NCBI GenBank assembly: GCA_030695205.1
Contig: JAUYTN010000007.1
Coordinates: 1 to 64,000 of the forward strand
Source: Burkholderiaceae bacterium
GTDB lineage: Bacteria; Pseudomonadota; Gammaproteobacteria; Burkholderiales; Burkholderiaceae_C
DNA length: 64,000 nt
Direction of reading: 5' to 3'
The notes beneath the pieces are model-generated. The model saw nothing but the letters and a program-made list of their open reading frames with translations, ran no database searches and had not been told where the DNA came from. A program made the translations under genes and the position numbers. Of this stretch, positions 9,239-18,633 are shown piece after piece (within the stretch, counting starts at the first letter, position 1; the number at the start of each line of letters is the position of its first letter).

Positions 9239-10015
9239 TTAACCGAACCTTCCTGTGATGTAGTCTTCTGTTTCAGTGCGCTTGGGCTTGAAAAACAACT
9301 CTTCGGTCACGCCGATTTCCATCATCTCACCCAGGTACATATAGGCCGTAAAGTCGGAACACCGCGCCGCTTGCTGCATGTTGTGCGTAACGATGGCAAT
9401 GGTGTAGTCGTTCTTCAACTCGTGCACCAGCTCCTCAACTTTGGCGGTCGAAATGGGGTCCAGCGCCGATGTGGGCTCGTCCAACAGCAACACAGAAGGC
9501 TTAACCGCCACGCTGCGGGCAATGCACAGTCGCTGTTGCTGGCCACCGGACAGGCTCAAGCCGTTCTGGCCCAGCTTGTCTTTCACTTCGTTCCACAGAG
9601 CAGCCTTGCTCAACGCCCACTCCACGCGGTCGTCCATGTCGCTCTTGGACAGGCTTTCGTACAACTTCACACCGAATGCGATGTTGTCGTAAATGGTCAT
9701 GGGAAACGGTGTGGGTTTTTGAAACACCATGCCGACACGTGCACGCAGCAAATTCAAGTCCTGCTTGGGGTCAAGGATGTTCCGGCCATACAGGTTGATT
9801 TCACCTTCAGCGCGCTGTCCCGGATACAGGCTGTACATGCGGTTAAAGGTGCGCAACAACGTGGACTTGCCACAGCCTGATGGCCCGATGAAGGCCGTGA
9901 CTTTGCGCTCGGGAATGTCCATGTTGACATTCTTCAGGCCCTGGAAATTGCCATAGAAGAAGTTGAGGTTGCGCACCTCGATGGCATTTGGTTGAGGTTG
10001 TGTTGTAGCGGACAT
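9239..10015 (-). CDS. pstB: Phosphate ABC transporter ATP-binding protein PstB
   Basis: Nucleotide-binding subunit (258 residues) powering high-affinity phosphate uptake through PstCA. It has Walker [20 protein letters not shown], the signature [13 protein letters not shown], Walker [14 protein letters not shown] and the H-loop [11 protein letters not shown]. The [14 protein letters not shown]-terminus is typical of PstB. It lies between pstA and phoU in one transcription direction. Confidence 0.98.
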   Translation of the reverse strand: MSATTQPQPNAIEVRNLNFFYGNFQGLKNVNMDIPERKVTAFIGPSGCGKSTLLRTFNRMYSLYPGQRAEGEINLYGRNILDPKQDLNLLRARVGMVFQKPTPFPMTIYDNIAFGVKLYESLSKSDMDDRVEWALSKAALWNEVKDKLGQNGLSLSGGQQQRLCIARSVAVKPSVLLLDEPTSALDPISTAKVEELVHELKNDYTIAIVTHNMQQAARCSDFTAYMYLGEMMEIGVTEELFFKPKRTETEDYITGRFG

Positions 10016-10055
10016 GGTTTACCTGTTCAGAAGTGGTTCAAATCGGTTCAGGCCA

Positions 10056-10913
10056 TCAGGCCGACACTTTTTCGCGGAAGAACACGCGCGCCATGATGTT
10101 CAGCGCCAGCACGGTGAGGGTGATCAGCAATGCGCCCGCCCAGGCCAGACGCACCCAGTTTTCGTAAGGGCTCATCGCAAACTGAAAGATCACGACCGGC
10201 AGGTTGGCCATTGGGCCTTCCATGTTGGTGCTGTAAAACTGGTTGCTGAGTGCAGTGAACAGCAAGGGCGCCGTTTCACCCGAAATACGGGCCACAGCCA
10301 GCAGAATGCCGGTGATGACGCCACTTTTGGCTGCACGCAGGGTCACCATGGTGGCCACCTTCCAGCGTGGCGCACCCAATGCAAAAGCAGCCTCGCGCAG
10401 ACTGCCGGGCACCAGGCGCATCATGTTTTCGGTAGTACGCATCACCACGGGAATCGCAATCAGGGCCAATGCCAAGCTGCCCGCATACCCCGAGAAGTTG
10501 CCCACTGTGGCGACCGCAATCGCGTACACGAAGAGTCCCAGAACGATGGACGGGGCTGACAGCATGATGTCGGTGATGAAGCGCGTGAACTCAGCAGTTT
10601 TGCTGGTGTCGCCGTATTCAGTCAGGTACACGCCGGCCAGAATGCCAATGGGTGTGGAGACGGCCACCGACAGCCCCACGATCATCATGCTGCCAACAAT
10701 GGCGTTGCGCAAACCACCGCCCTCGGACCCAGGAGCAGGCGTGTCATTGGTAAAGATGGAAAAATCCAGCGCCGCCAGGCCATTGCCAAACAGCACAAAC
10801 AGAATCCACAGCAATGCCGCGAGGCCCAGCACCATCGCGGACATCGACAGTGTCACGCCGACTAGATTGGTCCGGTAACGGCGCACGTACAGGGGGGAAG
10901 ACTTCATTTCCAT
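10056..10913 (-). CDS. pstA: Phosphate ABC transporter permease PstA
   Basis: Inner-membrane permease subunit of about 285 residues that forms the phosphate channel with PstC. Six hydrophobic segments are visible, and the cytoplasmic EAA-like loop reads LVPGSLREAAFALGAPRWKVATMV. The ATG at 10913 (MEMKSSPLYVRRY) is favoured because GGAG lies six bases upstream; an ATG at 10925 is also in frame. It is followed closely by pstB. Confidence 0.96.
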   Translation of the reverse strand: MEMKSSPLYVRRYRTNLVGVTLSMSAMVLGLAALLWILFVLFGNGLAALDFSIFTNDTPAPGSEGGGLRNAIVGSMMIVGLSVAVSTPIGILAGVYLTEYGDTSKTAEFTRFITDIMLSAPSIVLGLFVYAIAVATVGNFSGYAGSLALALIAIPVVMRTTENMMRLVPGSLREAAFALGAPRWKVATMVTLRAAKSGVITGILLAVARISGETAPLLFTALSNQFYSTNMEGPMANLPVVIFQFAMSPYENWVRLAWAGALLITLTVLALNIMARVFFREKVSA

Positions 10914-10944
10914 TGGGAACTCCATATGTTCAAGGGCAATGGGC

Positions 10945-11952
10945 TCATACGCCCTTGGAACGCTCGGCGCGCAAAATCATCCACTTGGCCAGTGCAAGCA
11001 CCACGAACGTGATGAGAAACAGCAAAAAACCCAGAGCGAACAAGGTGTTGAAGTGCAGACCTTCAGCCTCGCCAAACTCGTTGGCCAACACCGACGCAAT
11101 TGAGGTGCCCGGTGAATACAACGATGTGGGCAAGCGGTTGGCATTGCCAATGACGAATGTCACCGCCATGGTCTCGCCCAGCGCCCTGCCCATGCCGAGC
11201 ATGATTCCGCCAATGACACCTTTTTGCGTGTATGGCAACACCACTTTGCGCACTACTTCCCATGTCGTGCAACCCAGACCGTAGGCCGACTCGCGAAGGA
11301 TAGGAGGGGTGATCTCAAACACATCACGCATCACGGCAGCAATGAACGGCAGCACCATGAATGCCAGGATGATGCCTGCCGCCAGAATGCCCAGACCATT
11401 GGTGGCTCCGCCAAACAACCAGCCCACCAGCGGCATGCCGCCCAATACGGATTGCAGCGGCACTTGCAAGTAGTCGGCAAAAATCGGCGCAAACACGAAC
11501 AGACCAAACATACCGTAAATGATGGACGGCACAGCCGCCAGCAGCTCGATGGCGGTGCCCAACGGCCGACGCAGCCACACCGGGCAGGTTTCAGTCAGGA
11601 AAAAGGCAATGCCGAATGCCAGCGGCACGCCAATCAACATCGCAATGCCAGCACTCAGCACCGTGCCCACGATGGCAATGGCAGCACCGAACTCTTCATT
11701 GATGATGTCCCACTCGACGTACCACAGAAACTTGACCCCGAACTTGGCAAACGTTGGCCAGGCGTTGATGAACAGCGAAACAATGATGCCCGCCAACGCC
11801 ATCAGCACCAGAAGCGAAAACAGTTGTGTCAGGCGATGGAACACCATGTCCTGGAAATGCTGGCGACGGGCAATGGCTACCATGCTTGCGCTGGGAGTCT
11901 GACCGGATGATTGAGATTGTGTTGTGTTCATGGTGGTCACGTTAGCCGTCAT
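10945..11952 (-). CDS. pstC: Phosphate ABC transporter permease PstC
   Basis: Inner-membrane permease of 335 residues, partner of PstA. After a polar N-terminal tail of about 45 residues come six transmembrane segments and the EAA-like loop [26 protein letters not shown]. The ATG at 11952 (MTANVTTMN) is preceded by AGGTGA at proper spacing. About 100 bases separate it from pstS; that gap holds a 13-bp perfect stem-loop likely to lower pstC expression relative to pstS. Confidence 0.96.
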   Translation of the reverse strand: MTANVTTMNTTQSQSSGQTPSASMVAIARRQHFQDMVFHRLTQLFSLLVLMALAGIIVSLFINAWPTFAKFGVKFLWYVEWDIINEEFGAAIAIVGTVLSAGIAMLIGVPLAFGIAFFLTETCPVWLRRPLGTAIELLAAVPSIIYGMFGLFVFAPIFADYLQVPLQSVLGGMPLVGWLFGGATNGLGILAAGIILAFMVLPFIAAVMRDVFEITPPILRESAYGLGCTTWEVVRKVVLPYTQKGVIGGIMLGMGRALGETMAVTFVIGNANRLPTSLYSPGTSIASVLANEFGEAEGLHFNTLFALGFLLFLITFVVLALAKWMILRAERSKGV

Positions 11953-11995
11953 GTGGGTCACCTTTGATGTGTGTTCACTTGCACATAAGTGACAA

Positions 11996-12025
11996 GCCAC
12001 CTGCAACGTGAGCGTTGCAGGTGGC
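11996..12025 (-). promoter_or_regulatory. Perfect stem-loop between pstS and pstC
   Basis: GCCACCTGCAACG and CGTTGCAGGTGGC form a 13-bp perfect stem with a four-base loop, 32 bases after the pstS stop. No T-run follows, so it is unlikely to be a full terminator. Such hairpins usually protect the upstream binding-protein mRNA from 3' decay and so keep PstS in excess over the permeases. Confidence 0.7.
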
Positions 12026-12056
12026 GATCAGGCCGAACAAGTCAGCCCAAACGGGA

Positions 12057-13085
12057 TCACTTGTTGTTGATTTGCGAGAAAACGCGCTGGCGAATCTGTG
12101 CAGTCAGCGTGTCAGGCAGCGGCACATAGTCCAACTCGGCTGCCATGCCTTTGCCGTTTTTGAACGCCCAGTCAAAGAACTTCACGACCTCTGCTGACTC
12201 CGCCTTGTTGGCAGGTTCTTTGTACATCAGGATGAACGAAGCCGTGGTCACGGGGTATGACTTGGCACCGGGCTGATTGACGATGGACAAACCCATGCCA
12301 GGTACGCTGAACCAGTCGGCACCGGCTGCGGCAGCAGCAAATTCGTCGTCGCCTGGCATCACGTAGTTGCCATCTTTGTTCTGCAGAGCCATGACAGCAA
12401 TGTTGTTGCGCTTGGCGTAGGCGTATTCCACGTAACCCAGGGAACCCTTGGTCCGGGTCACGTTCGCCGCCACGCCTTCGTTGCCCTTGCCACCCACGGA
12501 AGTGGGGGCTGGCCACTTGACAGCAGCACCCTTACCAGGGCCATCGGCCCAGTCTTTGCTGACGGTGGCCAGGTAGTCCGTCCAATTGAAGGTGGTGCCC
12601 GAACCGTCGGCACGGTGCACGATGGTGATGGCCATGTCAGGCAACTTTTTCCCTGGGTTCAATGCGGCCAGTTTGGGGTCGTTCCACTTGGCAATTTTGC
12701 CCAGGAACATTTCGGCCAGCACAGGGCCAGTCACACGCAACTCGCCTTTGCCAAAGCCTTCCAAGTTGAACACTGGCACGGTACCGCCAATGATGGCGGG
12801 GAATTGCACCATGCCGTCCTTGTCCAAGTCTTCACCTTTGACTGGCGCATCGGTGGCACCAAATGCTACGGTCTTCGCGCGAATCTGGCGGATGCCGCCG
12901 GATGAACCGATGGACTGGTAGTTCAAGCCCACGCCAGTTTCTTTCTTATAGGCCTCAGCCCACTTGGCATAGATGGGGAACGGGAACGTGGCGCCAGCAC
13001 CCGTGATGTCGGCGGCCAGAGCGGAGGTTCCAAACGCCAACACGGCGACTGAGGCGGCAACTGATTTCAAGAACAGACGTTTCAT
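12057..13085 (-). CDS. pstS: Periplasmic phosphate-binding protein PstS
   Basis: Periplasmic receptor of the high-affinity phosphate transporter, 342 residues. A signal peptide MKRLFLKSVAASVAVLAFGTSALA is cleaved before ADITGAGATFPFPIYAKWAEAY, the typical mature N-terminus. Phosphate-contact regions are visible as IGSSGGIRQI, AFGATDAP and HRADGSGTTFNWTDYL. It is the first gene of the pstSCAB-phoUBR string and has a perfect Pho box in front, so it should be strongly induced at low phosphate. Confidence 0.98.
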   Translation of the reverse strand: MKRLFLKSVAASVAVLAFGTSALAADITGAGATFPFPIYAKWAEAYKKETGVGLNYQSIGSSGGIRQIRAKTVAFGATDAPVKGEDLDKDGMVQFPAIIGGTVPVFNLEGFGKGELRVTGPVLAEMFLGKIAKWNDPKLAALNPGKKLPDMAITIVHRADGSGTTFNWTDYLATVSKDWADGPGKGAAVKWPAPTSVGGKGNEGVAANVTRTKGSLGYVEYAYAKRNNIAVMALQNKDGNYVMPGDDEFAAAAAGADWFSVPGMGLSIVNQPGAKSYPVTTASFILMYKEPANKAESAEVVKFFDWAFKNGKGMAAELDYVPLPDTLTAQIRQRVFSQINNK

Positions 13086-13123
13086 GGAGTGGATCTCGCA
13101 GGTTGGTTGACAGAACATCAACG

Positions 13124-13157
13124 ACTGTAGGAATGTTTTGTGACAGGTCTGTGACAG
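13124..13157 (-). promoter_or_regulatory. Pho box and -10 element upstream of pstS
   Basis: On the minus strand, 13157-13140 reads CTGTCAC-AGAC-CTGTCAC: two identical 7-mers separated by four bases, the canonical PhoB site. Ten bases further is TACAGT (13129-13124), a -10-like hexamer at the spacing expected when a Pho box replaces the -35 element. This should drive pstSCAB-phoUBR. Confidence 0.88.
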
Positions 13158-13254
13158 AACGATCCCCGCGTTGGCAGCTTTCCACACCAGTACAGTTCGT
13201 CAGTGTTGGCGCAAATTTGCGGTGCTATGCTCCCCCGAAACTGCCAACACCCCT

Positions 13255-14739
13255 ATGCAAAACGGAACACTACTCGCCGCCATTGACTTGGGCTCCAACA
13301 GCTTCCGGCTGGAAATCGGCCGATACGACCACGGACACATCCAACGCGTCGAGTACCTCAAAGAAGGGGTGCGCCAAGGTGGCGGACTCGACGACAACAA
13401 CGTCCTCAGTGATGTCGCCATGCAGCGCGGCTGGGATTGCCTGGCCCGTTTTGCCGAGCGGCTGAAAGGCTTTGATCGCAGCCAGGTGCGCGCGGTGGCC
13501 ACCCAAACCCTGCGCGAGGCCCGCAACCGGGACGTCTTCATCCAAAAGGCCCAGGTCATTTTGGGTTTTCCGATCGAGGTGATCTCCGGTCTTGAAGAGG
13601 CCCGCTTGATTTACCAGGGCGTGTCCAGGCTCCTCCCGCAGTCGGACGAGCGTCGGCTGGTGGTGGACATTGGAGGCCGATCCACAGAACTTATCCGAGG
13701 GCAAGGGTTCCAGGCCAAAGCCATGGACTCCTTTCGCCTGGGCAGCGTGGCCTGGTCGTCGCGCTACTTTCCGGACAACGTTTTTTCTGCACAGGCCTTC
13801 AAAACCGCCGAGATTGCAGCCCAGGCTGTGCTGGATGAGGCTCTGGACACCTTTCCACACCACCTGTGGGACGTCGCTTACGGGTCCTCTGGCACAGTGG
13901 GGGCCATCGCAGACGTGCTGGAGGCCAACGGACGCAGCGCCGACACCATCACCCGGGAGGGCCTCGACTGGCTCAAAGACAAGCTGCTCAAGGCGCAAAC
14001 CGTGGACAACCTGCGGCTGGAAGGCATCAAAGACGACCGCAAGCTGGTCATTGGTGGCGGACTGAGTGTGCTTCGGGCCGTGTTCGACCTGTTTGACATC
14101 GAACACATGCAGCCGGCACAAGGTGCATTGCGCAACGGGGCTCTGTACGACCTGATCGACCGGGAATCCGATGTGTCGGATGTGCGCGAGCGCACGGTGC
14201 AATGGCTCAGCCAACGCTTCACCGTTGACGCTGCACAAGCTGCTCGGGTTGGCACTGTAGCGTCAGAGCTGTTCAGCCAGATTGCCGAGCCCAATGCGCT
14301 GAACGAGCGCCATTCCAAAAAGTTGAACTGGGCTGCTCGTTTGCACGAGTTGGGTGTCCACATCTCCCACGACGATGCCCACCGGCACGGTGCCTATGTG
14401 TTGGAGCATGTGGACGCACCTGGCTTCTCCATGGCAGAGTTGCAACGCTTGAGCCTGCTAGTGCTCGGGCAGCGCGGCAAGCTGCGCAAGCTGGAGCAGT
14501 GGCTGGGCGACGAGTTGCTGGTCAAACAGCTGGTCTGCTTGCGGTTGGCCGTTCTCCTCTGTCATGCCCGGCGTTCGCCGGATCACCGCGCCATCTCCAT
14601 CCAATTCAAGCCGCGGCACATCAAGCTGGTGGCAGATGTGGGCTGGGCACACAAGCACCCTCAGTCGGCCTGGCTCATCCAGGAAGAGGCATTGGCCTGG
14701 ATGAAGGTGGGCTGGAGAATGACCTACACCTTTGAGTGA
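13255..14739 (+). CDS. ppx: Exopolyphosphatase, Ppx/GppA family
   Basis: Cytoplasmic enzyme of 494 residues that releases phosphate from polyphosphate chains or, as GppA, converts pppGpp to ppGpp. The ASKHA-fold phosphate loops are AAIDLGSNSFRLEIGRY at the N-terminus and VVDIGGRSTELIRG. A C-terminal HD-like region contains RLHELGVHISHDDAHRHGAYVLEH. The ATG at 13255 gives the standard MQNGTLLAAIDLGSNS start. It is divergent from pstS across about 170 bases, and with ppk1 completes the polyphosphate cycle of this block. Confidence 0.93.
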   Translation: MQNGTLLAAIDLGSNSFRLEIGRYDHGHIQRVEYLKEGVRQGGGLDDNNVLSDVAMQRGWDCLARFAERLKGFDRSQVRAVATQTLREARNRDVFIQKAQVILGFPIEVISGLEEARLIYQGVSRLLPQSDERRLVVDIGGRSTELIRGQGFQAKAMDSFRLGSVAWSSRYFPDNVFSAQAFKTAEIAAQAVLDEALDTFPHHLWDVAYGSSGTVGAIADVLEANGRSADTITREGLDWLKDKLLKAQTVDNLRLEGIKDDRKLVIGGGLSVLRAVFDLFDIEHMQPAQGALRNGALYDLIDRESDVSDVRERTVQWLSQRFTVDAAQAARVGTVASELFSQIAEPNALNERHSKKLNWAARLHELGVHISHDDAHRHGAYVLEHVDAPGFSMAELQRLSLLVLGQRGKLRKLEQWLGDELLVKQLVCLRLAVLLCHARRSPDHRAISIQFKPRHIKLVADVGWAHKHPQSAWLIQEEALAWMKVGWRMTYTFE

Positions 14740-14748
14740 ACATTGGCC

Positions 14749-15210
14749 TCAAGACCAATCAGGGTTGTGGACAGCCACCAGCACCGTTTGTCCAACGCCG
14801 TCGCGTAGACGGTGGCGCAACCACCACACAGCTCCTTTTTTGATGCTGCACTCGGCGGCCTGTAACCCCATGAGTTGTGCCACCACCTGCCCCAGCGTGG
14901 GCTGGTGACCGACCACCAGTGTGGTGCCGCCCTGACCCGGCCAGCCCACCAGGGCCCTCAAGGCCAGAGGACTGGCGTCAGGTGCCACACTGGGTTCCAG
15001 TTGGTAGGCTCTGGCCAAATGCTCAACCGTTTGTACCGTGCGCCGCGCCGGGCTGCAGCAAATTCGGGTGTCTTCTGGCAAATGGGCATTGAGCCAAGAT
15101 GCCACCCTCATGGCCTGCTTGATGCCCTTGGGGGTCAGCGCGCGGGCCAGGTCAGAGCCGCCAGCAGGTGCATCGTGCGCCTCGGCATGGCGCCACAACA
15201 CCAGATCCAT
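14749..15210 (-). CDS. sixA: Phosphohistidine phosphatase SixA
   Basis: Histidine-phosphatase superfamily enzyme of 153 residues that removes phosphate from phosphohistidine domains. The catalytic RHG-type motif is LWRHAEAHDA with His8; the second histidine lies in LVVGHQPTLGQVV. The ATG at 15210 (MDLVLWRHAEA) starts four bases after the ppk1 stop, so it is probably co-transcribed with ppk1. It runs convergently toward ppx. Confidence 0.9.
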   Translation of the reverse strand: MDLVLWRHAEAHDAPAGGSDLARALTPKGIKQAMRVASWLNAHLPEDTRICCSPARRTVQTVEHLARAYQLEPSVAPDASPLALRALVGWPGQGGTTLVVGHQPTLGQVVAQLMGLQAAECSIKKGAVWWLRHRLRDGVGQTVLVAVHNPDWS

Positions 15211-15214
15211 AGAC

Positions 15215-17488
15215 TCAGCCCTTTCGCGCATACCGCTGCATCAAGCTGGCCTGGACCGATAACCCCCCACTTGACTTGCCACGCCCAGTGGCTTTGGCTG
15301 CCCCTTCCACGGCCATAGGCACGTAGCTGCCGTCGGGTTGCAACAACCACGCATCACGCGAATGCCCCAGGTAAGCGTCCAGGCACTCGTGGATCAGGCG
15401 TTGTTTGAGTTGCGGGTCGGTCACCGGCCACGCCAGCTCCACCCTGCGCAGCATGTTGCGGTTCATCCAGTCGGCGCTAGACAGCCATAGCTCGTCAGCA
15501 TCACCAATCTGGAAATAGAACACCCGGGAATGCTCCAGAAAGCGACCAATGACCGAGCGGATGCGTATGTTGGCGCTCACCCCAGGTACGCCCGGGGGCA
15601 GTATGCAGGCTCCCCGCACAATCGCTTCCACCTGAACCCCACACTGCGACGCGTGCGCCAGTGCCCGTGCCAGCACTTCATCGGTAAGTGCATTCATTTT
15701 GAGCACGATGCGGGCAGGTTTACCGGCCAGCGCCGCGCGGCTGGCAGCATCCATGCGCTCCAGCATCGCCTTGTGCAAATGAAACGGTGCCGTCAGCGCC
15801 TTGTTCAACCGGGGCAACCGGTTCTGGCTGGCGAGGTGCAAAAACAGATGCTCCACATCCGCCGTCAGGGTCTCGTCGGCCGTCAGGTGGCTGATGTCTG
15901 TGTAAAGCCGCGCGGTGCCAGGGTTGTAGTTTCCGGTGGACAAATGGGCATACCTGACCAAGCGGCCCTGCTCGCGGCGGGTAATCAGCATCATTTTGGC
16001 GTGGGTTTTGAGCCCTACCACCCCATACACCACCTGGGCACCCACCGATTCCAGGCGCTCGGCGTAGTTGATGTTGGCCTCCTCGTCGAACCTGGCCTTG
16101 AGCTCAACGACTGCGGTGACTTCCTTGCCCCGCCTGACGGCTTCGCGCAACAAATCCATCAGCTCGGAGCGGGCACCCGTGCGGTAGATGGTCTGCTTGA
16201 TGGCGAGCACCGAAGGGTCTTCCACCGCCTCACGCAAAAAGGCCAACACCGCGTCGAAACTCTCAAACGGCTGGTGGACAATCACGTCGCCCTTTTGCAA
16301 ACGCTCGAAAAACGATTGGTTGGGCTGCAACTGGTGGGGCCAGCTCTCTGCGTAGCGCTCAAAACGCATGGCAGGCGCGTCGATCAGATCGATCAGCTGG
16401 CTCAGTCGAACCAGGTTGACTGGGCCCGCCACCCGGTAAAGGGCTTGTTCCGGCAAACCAAACTGCTGCAGCAAAAAATCCGACAGAAACTGCGAGCACC
16501 CCGCCTGCACCTCCAGACGCACGGCCTGTCCGTAATGGCGGTGCTGCAAACCCTTTCGCAAAGCGGTGCGCAGGTTCTTGACCTCCTCCTCGTCCACCGC
16601 CAGGTCGGAATGGCGGGTGACACGAAACTGCGAAAACTCTGTGACCTGCCGCCCTGGGAACAGGTCCACCATGTGGGTACGGATGAGGCTGGAAATCGAG
16701 ACGAAATGCTGCTGTTTGGAGCCCTTGGCCGATGGCATGGGCAAATACCGTGGCAAGTAGCGCGGTACCTTCACGATGGCCACCTCGTTCTCGCGCCCAA
16801 AAGCATCGCGACCCGTGAGGCGAACAATAAAGGTCAGCGTCTTGTTGGCCACCTGTGGAAACGGATGTGCGGGGTCCAGACCAACCGGAACCAGCAGCGG
16901 CTGCACCTCCCGCAAAAAATACTCACGCACCCAGCGGCGTTGCGTGGCGTTGCGCTCGCTGTGGGCCAGCACCCGAATGCCCCGCTTTTCCAGCGCGGGC
17001 AGGAGACAGTGGTTGTAGATGCGGTACTGCTCTTCCATCAGCGCGTGGGCACGCGCGGACAGCGCCTCGAAGCTGGCATCGGTGTAGGGGCCTTTTTTGT
17101 CGCCACTGAGCTGAGCCGACATGTGGGCTGCAGCCCGAACCTCAAAAAACTCGTCCAGGTTCGATGCCACGATGCACACATACCGCAACCGCTCTAACAG
17201 CGGCACGTCGGGCCGGCGCGCCCAGTCCTGCACCCGCTCGCTGAACGACAAAATGCTCTGGTCCCTGTCCAGCAACTGGAAGCGGGCGGCTGGTGGAACC
17301 ACAACCGCCTCCTCACCGGCGGGCAGGGACTTGCTGCGACGTGGCCGGACCACTGGGGCGCTGCGCGCCTTGGTCACCCGTTTCGGCTTGCCAGTGGCAC
17401 CGGGCAGCGGCGGTGCCCCCCCTGCATCGGGTACAGACGGCTGCGTGGGAACATCGATGGAGACAACGGGCTTTGGGTCAGGCAGCAT
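15215..17488 (-). CDS. ppk1: Polyphosphate kinase 1
   Basis: Membrane-associated enzyme that polymerises the gamma-phosphate of ATP into polyphosphate. The family N-terminal domain is FQLLDRDQSILSFSERV, and the PLD-like catalytic core carries the autophosphorylated histidine in VGLKTHAKMMLITRRE, with YAHLSTGNYNPGTARLYTD downstream. The ATG at 17488 gives 757 residues; a TTG at 17524 would add 12. Neither has a good ribosome-binding site. The first 70 residues are low-complexity and unconserved. A Pho box and -10 element lie upstream, and sixA follows directly. Confidence 0.96.
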   Translation of the reverse strand: MLPDPKPVVSIDVPTQPSVPDAGGAPPLPGATGKPKRVTKARSAPVVRPRRSKSLPAGEEAVVVPPAARFQLLDRDQSILSFSERVQDWARRPDVPLLERLRYVCIVASNLDEFFEVRAAAHMSAQLSGDKKGPYTDASFEALSARAHALMEEQYRIYNHCLLPALEKRGIRVLAHSERNATQRRWVREYFLREVQPLLVPVGLDPAHPFPQVANKTLTFIVRLTGRDAFGRENEVAIVKVPRYLPRYLPMPSAKGSKQQHFVSISSLIRTHMVDLFPGRQVTEFSQFRVTRHSDLAVDEEEVKNLRTALRKGLQHRHYGQAVRLEVQAGCSQFLSDFLLQQFGLPEQALYRVAGPVNLVRLSQLIDLIDAPAMRFERYAESWPHQLQPNQSFFERLQKGDVIVHQPFESFDAVLAFLREAVEDPSVLAIKQTIYRTGARSELMDLLREAVRRGKEVTAVVELKARFDEEANINYAERLESVGAQVVYGVVGLKTHAKMMLITRREQGRLVRYAHLSTGNYNPGTARLYTDISHLTADETLTADVEHLFLHLASQNRLPRLNKALTAPFHLHKAMLERMDAASRAALAGKPARIVLKMNALTDEVLARALAHASQCGVQVEAIVRGACILPPGVPGVSANIRIRSVIGRFLEHSRVFYFQIGDADELWLSSADWMNRNMLRRVELAWPVTDPQLKQRLIHECLDAYLGHSRDAWLLQPDGSYVPMAVEGAAKATGRGKSSGGLSVQASLMQRYARKG

Positions 17489-17543
17489 AAAGGGCTGGCG
17501 GGTCAGGTTACGGGCCGACGCCAAGTGACGTCACACAATTGTC

Positions 17544-17577
17544 ATTATTGACGGAGCGTGTGACGAATCGGTGACAT
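17544..17577 (-). promoter_or_regulatory. Pho box and -10 element upstream of ppk1
   Basis: On the minus strand 17577-17560 reads ATGTCAC-CGAT-TCGTCAC, matching the CTGTCAC consensus at 6/7 and 5/7 with the required four-base spacer. Exactly ten bases downstream is AATAAT (17549-17544). The arrangement is the same as at pstS in this window. Confidence 0.75.
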
Positions 17578-17584
17578 GCCTGAC

Positions 17585-18445
17585 TCAGGCGCCCAAAAAG
17601 TGCTTGCGGTAGCGCGGTGGAAGATCCGCCAAACGCATCATCATGGGCAGATCCGCCGCATTGAAGTCGGGGTCCCAAGCTGGCGCACCCAGAATTTTGG
17701 CGCCCAGGCGCAGATAGCCCTTGATGAGCGCAGGCGGCTCCACATCCAAGGTGCCATCCAACCGGTCCACCGGCAATGGCAACCGGGGACGCACGTGGAA
17801 CTCGACCGAGGCCAGATGGGTGACCTTGAGCTTGTTCCAGATGCTGGCTGCGGCGTGCCCGCCGCCCACGACGCCGTGCGCACCGTGGTGCTGCATTGGT
17901 ATGCTGGCGCAACCAATCATGGTGTCAAGCCTGTTGCGAACCATGAAGTCGGCCAAGGCACCCCACAGTGCCATGATGACGCCGCCGTGGCGGTGATCCG
18001 GGTGCACGCAGCTGCGGCCCAATTCGACCATGCGCTCACGCAAGAAACGCAAGCGGGTCAGGTCAAACTCGGTGTCGCTGTAAAAGCTGCCCACTCGCTT
18101 GGCCTGTGCGGGTGTCAGCACACGGTAGGTACCAATGACGGTGCCACTGGCGGTGTCGCGCACCAGCAGGTGCTCGCAAAAGTCATCAAACAAATCGACA
18201 TCATGTCCAGGCACGGTATCGGGCAAGCGGGCGCCCATTTCACCGGCAAACACCAGGTGCCTCAGCCGCTGCGCCTCCCGAACCTCGTCCAGATGGCGTG
18301 CCCAGGCCACTTGAATGCCGTTGTCCATGGACCCCGGTGCACGGCCACGAACCAGGGACCCCAGCGCAGGCGATGCCGGATGAAGCAACCCCCGTGGCAG
18401 CGCGTGCGGGGACAGTTCCAGGGTGGGGGTGGGGAGTTCTTTCAT
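17585..18445 (-). CDS. olsB: OlsB-like N-acyltransferase (GNAT fold), probable ornithine-lipid synthesis
   Basis: Predicted to acylate ornithine from acyl-ACP, making lyso-ornithine lipid, a phosphorus-free membrane lipid. The 286-residue product belongs to the Acetyltransf_5 family: QVAWARHLDEVREAQRLRHLVFAGEMGA, a DDFCEHLLVRD strand, VGSFYSDTEFDLTRL, ELGRSCVHPDHR and IMALWGALADFM match that family. The ATG at 18445 follows TGGAAG. No olsA-type second acyltransferase is adjacent, so the exact lipid is inferred. A Pho box precedes the gene, consistent with phosphate-regulated lipid replacement. Confidence 0.78.
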   Translation of the reverse strand: MKELPTPTLELSPHALPRGLLHPASPALGSLVRGRAPGSMDNGIQVAWARHLDEVREAQRLRHLVFAGEMGARLPDTVPGHDVDLFDDFCEHLLVRDTASGTVIGTYRVLTPAQAKRVGSFYSDTEFDLTRLRFLRERMVELGRSCVHPDHRHGGVIMALWGALADFMVRNRLDTMIGCASIPMQHHGAHGVVGGGHAAASIWNKLKVTHLASVEFHVRPRLPLPVDRLDGTLDVEPPALIKGYLRLGAKILGAPAWDPDFNAADLPMMMRLADLPPRYRKHFLGA

Positions 18446-18575
18446 GCGGCTTCCAGTCGGTGGGGTTGCAAAAAGCGCCCCCCGGCGACAGCAGCCCGTG
18501 CGGGCCATATCAGGGTGCCAAGGTTGGCGCTGCCTGAATTCTGAAAACCGCCTGTGTCACCCACATGGCGCTCAC

Positions 18576-18593
18576 ATGAAATTTGTGTGACAG
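18576..18593 (-). promoter_or_regulatory. Candidate Pho box upstream of the olsB-like gene
   Basis: On the minus strand 18593-18576 reads CTGTCAC-ACAA-ATTTCAT, a perfect first half and 5/7 second half at the right spacing. The next 11 bases carry a third, weaker unit (GCGCCAT), giving 11-base phasing as in tandem Pho boxes. No clear -10 hexamer follows. Confidence 0.6.
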
Positions 18594-18633
18594 ACCCAAA
18601 TACCGCTCGCGACGGCCATGGACCCAAGCGCCA

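Noticed and set aside
15530..17197. 555-residue open frame antisense to ppk1
   Set aside because: Mirror frame of a GC-rich gene; rich in His, Gln, Arg and Gly with no domain, while ppk1 is complete.
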